Shown here in pieces: positions 61,215-64,000 of a stretch of 64,000 bases of DNA. Origin of the DNA: an uncultured Pelagibacteraceae bacterium. Lineage in GTDB: Bacteria; Pseudomonadota; Alphaproteobacteria; Pelagibacterales; Pelagibacteraceae. The notes beneath the pieces are model-generated. The model did not search any database, was not told the origin of the DNA, and worked only from the letters and a program-made list of their open reading frames with translations. Within the stretch, counting starts at the first letter, position 1. Every line of letters begins with the position of its first letter. The DNA lies in assembly GCA_902628195.1 (NCBI GenBank), contig CACOLY010000001.1, positions 62,001 to 126,000 of the forward strand. Direction: 5' to 3'. A program made the position numbers and the translations under genes.

Positions 61215-64000
61215 ATGTTTATTACTGAATTAAGCATAAAAAGACCAACAGTCTCTTGGGTAATGTCTCTAATTTTAATAATTTTCGGTTTATTTGTTTT
61301 TTGGAAATTACCTGTTAGAGAACTACCAGATGGAATACAGCCACCTGTTGTTCAGGTTCAAGTAAACTATAAATCTGCCGCAGCATCAATAGTAGACCAA
61401 GAGGTAACTCAAGCTGTTGAAGATGTTATTGGGGGTGCTGAAGGCATAAAAAATATCGACTCCAAATCTGAAAATGGAAGAAGCACAATTAATGTTGAAT
61501 TTGATACTAGTATTGACTTAGATAATGCTGCTAACGATATAAGAGAAAGAGTCGCCAGGGTAGTAGATAATTTGCCATCTGAATCTGATCCTCCTCAAAT
61601 ATTAAAAAGAGCAGCTGGTTTTACAACCACTATGTGGTTATCTCTATCTTCTTCCACTTGGAGTGACCTTGAGTTAGGTGATTATGCTGAAAGATATTTA
61701 ATTGATCAATTTTCAAGTATTAAAAATGTTGGTCGTATATTAGTTGGAGGACTAAGAGAATTGAGTATAAGAGTTTGGATTGATCCAATTAAACTTGCCG
61801 CTAATGATTTAACTATCAAAGAAGTAGAACTTGCTATGCTTGGAGAAAATATAAGTCATCCAGCAGGGACTCTAGAAGCAGATAATATCGATCTAACGCT
61901 TAATCTAGATAAATCGTATAATGATATAGAAACAATTAAACAGTTACCAATTAAAAAAACTAAAAATAAAGTTATATTACTATCCGATGTTGCAAATGTT
62001 GAATTCGGTCCAGTCTCTGAAAAAACTCTTTTTAAAGCACAAACAAAAGATCAAATAAATTTAAAAACTGTTGGAATTGGAATTTATGCAAGAAGTGGCG
62101 CCTCAACTGTCGAGCTTTCAAATGATATCAAGAAAAGATTAATCGAAGTTAGAAAAACTCTGCCTGAAGAGTTAGATTTAAGAGTTTCTTTCGATAGGGC
62201 AAACTATGTTGAAGCTGCAATAGAAGAAGTCTATAAAACTTTAATAATTGCTTTTATATTGGTTGTTTTAATAATTTATTTATTTTTAGGAAATCTTAAA
62301 GCAGTTATTGTACCAGCAATTGCTCTTCCTGTAAGTTTAATAGCATCATTCTTGGGTCTTTATATATTTGGACTATCAATAAATATTTTTGTTCTTTTAA
62401 GTTTTATTTTAGCTATTGGAATAATTACAGACGACTCAGTTATAATGACCGATGCAATATACAGAAGGATAGAAAATGGTGAAAAACCTCTAGTTGCTGC
62501 ATACAAGGGATCAAAACAAATTTCATTTGCAATTATTGCAACTACCTTAATTTTGATTGCAGTTTTTCTACCATTAATTTTTATTGAAGGAATTTCAGGA
62601 ACTTTATTCAGAGAAACAGCAATTGCATTATCATTTTCTATAGTAGTATCTTCATTTGTTGCCCTTACTCTGTCGCCAATGCTAGCAAGTAAATTTTTGA
62701 ACAAAACATCATCTAAGAAAAGCCTAATAGAAAAATTTGAAAAAATTTTTTTAATTTTTGCTAATTTTTATAAAGAGACGTTAAGCATAGTAATAAATAA
62801 AACTAGGGCAGTAATTTTTTTCATTTTTTTTATTATTGCCATATCTGTATTTTTATTTAGTTTTTCGAAAAAAGAATTATTACCTTTAGAAGATCGTGGT
62901 GCATATTTAATTATTGGAGCGACAGATGAAGGAAGTTCTTTTGAATATACGCAAGAACAAGCTCAAAAAGTTGAAGCAAGGTTGATACCTCTTTTACAAG
63001 CAGAGGATAGTCCTTATTCGAGATTTATAATGAGAGTACCTGGCTTTGGAAGTTCTGCTAATTCCTACAATAGTTTTATAATAATTGCCCTATTAGATGA
63101 CTGGAAAAATAGAAGTAAAGGGCAACAAGTTGTTTTAAGAGAGGCTATAGGTAAAATTGTTACCTTGCCTCAAGCCTTAGCATTTCCAATATCTCCTCAA
63201 TCAATAAGAGTGTCAAATTACAATAAACCAGTTCAAATGGTGATCTATGGAAATACATATGACGAACTTGAAGAAATTCAAAAAAAAGTAATTCAAAGAA
63301 TAAGATCAAACAAAAATCTTTCTAGAGTAGAATCAGATTATAATCGAAACAAACCTGAGGTTAAATTAATAATAAATAAAAATAAGGCTAAAGATCTTGG
63401 AATATCGACTAAATCTATAGGTGAAACTATCGAAACTCTCTATGGTGGTAAGAAAATTACAACCTTCAATAGGTTGGGTAAAGAATATCCGATAGTTGTT
63501 CAACAATATCTGTCAGATAGAAGAAATAAAGAAGGAATTTCAAAAATTTTTGTAAGATCAGAAACTAGTGGTAAACTCATTTCATTAGCTAATTTGATAA
63601 GTTTTAAAGAAGAAGGTTCAGCTAAGGAGTTGGCTAGATATAATAGACAAAGAGCAATAACAATTTCTGCGAATTTAAGTGAAAACTATACTTTAACTGA
63701 AGCAATAAAATTTTTTGAAAAAGAGATGGCAATTCTCGCTCCAAAAAATCAAATTACTTGGAAAGGGAAATCTGAGGAAATTAAAGAAACAAGTAATGAA
63801 ATGTTGATCATTTTTGCCTTAGCTTTACTGACAGCTTATTTAGTAATGGCAGCAACATTCAATTCTTTTATACATCCATTCATAATAATTTTAACAGTAC
63901 CACTTGCTATTTTTGGAGGATTAGTTTTTATTTTATTTTTAAATACTTCGATAAATATTTTTTCTCAAATTGCATTAATTATTCTAATAGGCATATCGAC
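61215..64000 (+). CDS. RND efflux permease (AcrB/HAE1 family), truncated by window end
   Basis: The frame opens with MFITELSIKRPTVSWVMSL, the usual RND N-terminus, and continues for about 929 residues to the window edge without a stop. It shows the first porter domain (LPVRELPDGIQPPVVQVQV), TM helices after about residue 340, and the TM4 proton-relay pair in AIGIITDDSVIMTDAIYRR (DD retained). A second repeat begins at about residue 530. Family proteins are about 1030 aa, so roughly 100 residues are missing to the right. It exports drugs, detergents or metabolites by proton antiport; the substrate is unknown. Confidence 0.94.
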   Translation, partial: MFITELSIKRPTVSWVMSLILIIFGLFVFWKLPVRELPDGIQPPVVQVQVNYKSAAASIVDQEVTQAVEDVIGGAEGIKNIDSKSENGRSTINVEFDTSIDLDNAANDIRERVARVVDNLPSESDPPQILKRAAGFTTTMWLSLSSSTWSDLELGDYAERYLIDQFSSIKNVGRILVGGLRELSIRVWIDPIKLAANDLTIKEVELAMLGENISHPAGTLEADNIDLTLNLDKSYNDIETIKQLPIKKTKNKVILLSDVANVEFGPVSEKTLFKAQTKDQINLKTVGIGIYARSGASTVELSNDIKKRLIEVRKTLPEELDLRVSFDRANYVEAAIEEVYKTLIIAFILVVLIIYLFLGNLKAVIVPAIALPVSLIASFLGLYIFGLSINIFVLLSFILAIGIITDDSVIMTDAIYRRIENGEKPLVAAYKGSKQISFAIIATTLILIAVFLPLIFIEGISGTLFRETAIALSFSIVVSSFVALTLSPMLASKFLNKTSSKKSLIEKFEKIFLIFANFYKETLSIVINKTRAVIFFIFFIIAISVFLFSFSKKELLPLEDRGAYLIIGATDEGSSFEYTQEQAQKVEARLIPLLQAEDSPYSRFIMRVPGFGSSANSYNSFIIIALLDDWKNRSKGQQVVLREAIGKIVTLPQALAFPISPQSIRVSNYNKPVQMVIYGNTYDELEEIQKKVIQRIRSNKNLSRVESDYNRNKPEVKLIINKNKAKDLGISTKSIGETIETLYGGKKITTFNRLGKEYPIVVQQYLSDRRNKEGISKIFVRSETSGKLISLANLISFKEEGSAKELARYNRQRAITISANLSENYTLTEAIKFFEKEMAILAPKNQITWKGKSEEIKETSNEMLIIFALALLTAYLVMAATFNSFIHPFIIILTVPLAIFGGLVFILFLNTSINIFSQIALIILIGIS

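Noticed and set aside
60851-61237. 128-codon minus-strand frame over the RND adaptor end
   Set aside because: It overlaps the coupled adaptor-pump junction on the opposite strand, and the product shows no recognisable features.
62360-62704. 114-codon minus-strand frame inside the RND permease
   Set aside because: It lies antisense to transmembrane helices and the DD proton-relay motif of the permease, so it is a shadow frame.

Overview
The window is a contiguous 64 kb piece of a very A+T-rich, tightly packed alphaproteobacterial genome. Gene content and style fit the SAR11 clade (Pelagibacterales, Candidatus Pelagibacter-like): almost no spacer DNA, many 4-nt or negative gene spacings, Lys/Asn/Ile-rich proteins, a carotenoid/retinal block, one aa3-type cytochrome oxidase operon, and small alphaproteobacterial families such as DUF2093 and DUF3035. 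The lineage is inferred from protein families and composition; no rRNA or tRNA gene is present to confirm it. I see no insertion sequence, prophage, CRISPR array, integrase or tRNA.

Layout. 1-4.8 kb: the tail of a carotenoid/retinal operon (crtB end, crtY, blh) that runs into ispH, thrB and rnhA. 4.8-5.6 kb: the only long non-coding-looking stretch, with a G+C-rich, repeat- and hairpin-containing element, a 57-codon minus-strand ORF and an orphan 110-aa gene. 5.6-13.7 kb (minus): peroxiredoxin, thrC and the cytochrome c oxidase operon (ctaC, ctaD, ctaB, a 41-aa ORF, ctaG, ctaE, SURF1), with rsmE upstream. 13.7-17.3 kb: haloacid dehalogenase, a 62-aa protein, DoxX, pirin, quinone oxidoreductase and DUF2721. 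17.3-22.9 kb: ubiA and a lipid A/Kdo block (msbA, waaA, lpxK, lpxL). 22.9-31.4 kb: DUF2093, purD, rsmD, pgi, DUF3035 lipoprotein, lspA, ileS, ribF and a HAD-IIA protein. 31.4-33.7 kb: groESL with a heat-shock-type promoter, a terminator and a 37-aa basic ORF. 33.7-48.3 kb: housekeeping and less characterised genes (typA, YczE-like, renalase-like, tldE/tldD, DUF393, a lysine-rich coiled-coil protein, cfa, a DapA-like aldolase, a glycosyltransferase, a J-domain membrane protein, oligopeptidase B). 48.4 kb: hsp20, again with an RpoH-like promoter.

49.3-57.5 kb is a near-complete purine uptake and catabolism island: NCS2 purine permease, phosphoribosyltransferase, PuuD-type membrane urate oxidase, guanine deaminase, two-subunit xanthine dehydrogenase, 5-hydroxyisourate hydrolase and OHCU decarboxylase. 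It should carry guanine or xanthine to allantoin. No allantoinase is present, and PuuD lacks the C-terminal cytochrome c domain of characterised PuuD, which leaves its electron acceptor open. 57.5-64 kb: an AlkA-like glycosylase, DMT exporter, msrA, sseA and an RND efflux pair cut by the window end.

Most notable: the cytochrome-less PuuD inside the purine island; the structured element at 4768-4872 and the short ORF beside it; two independent RpoH-type promoters, each with exactly 17 nt between its elements; a 41-aa ORF joined by ATGA overlaps to both neighbours in the cox operon; and four convergent gene pairs that share a single TTAA as both stop codons.
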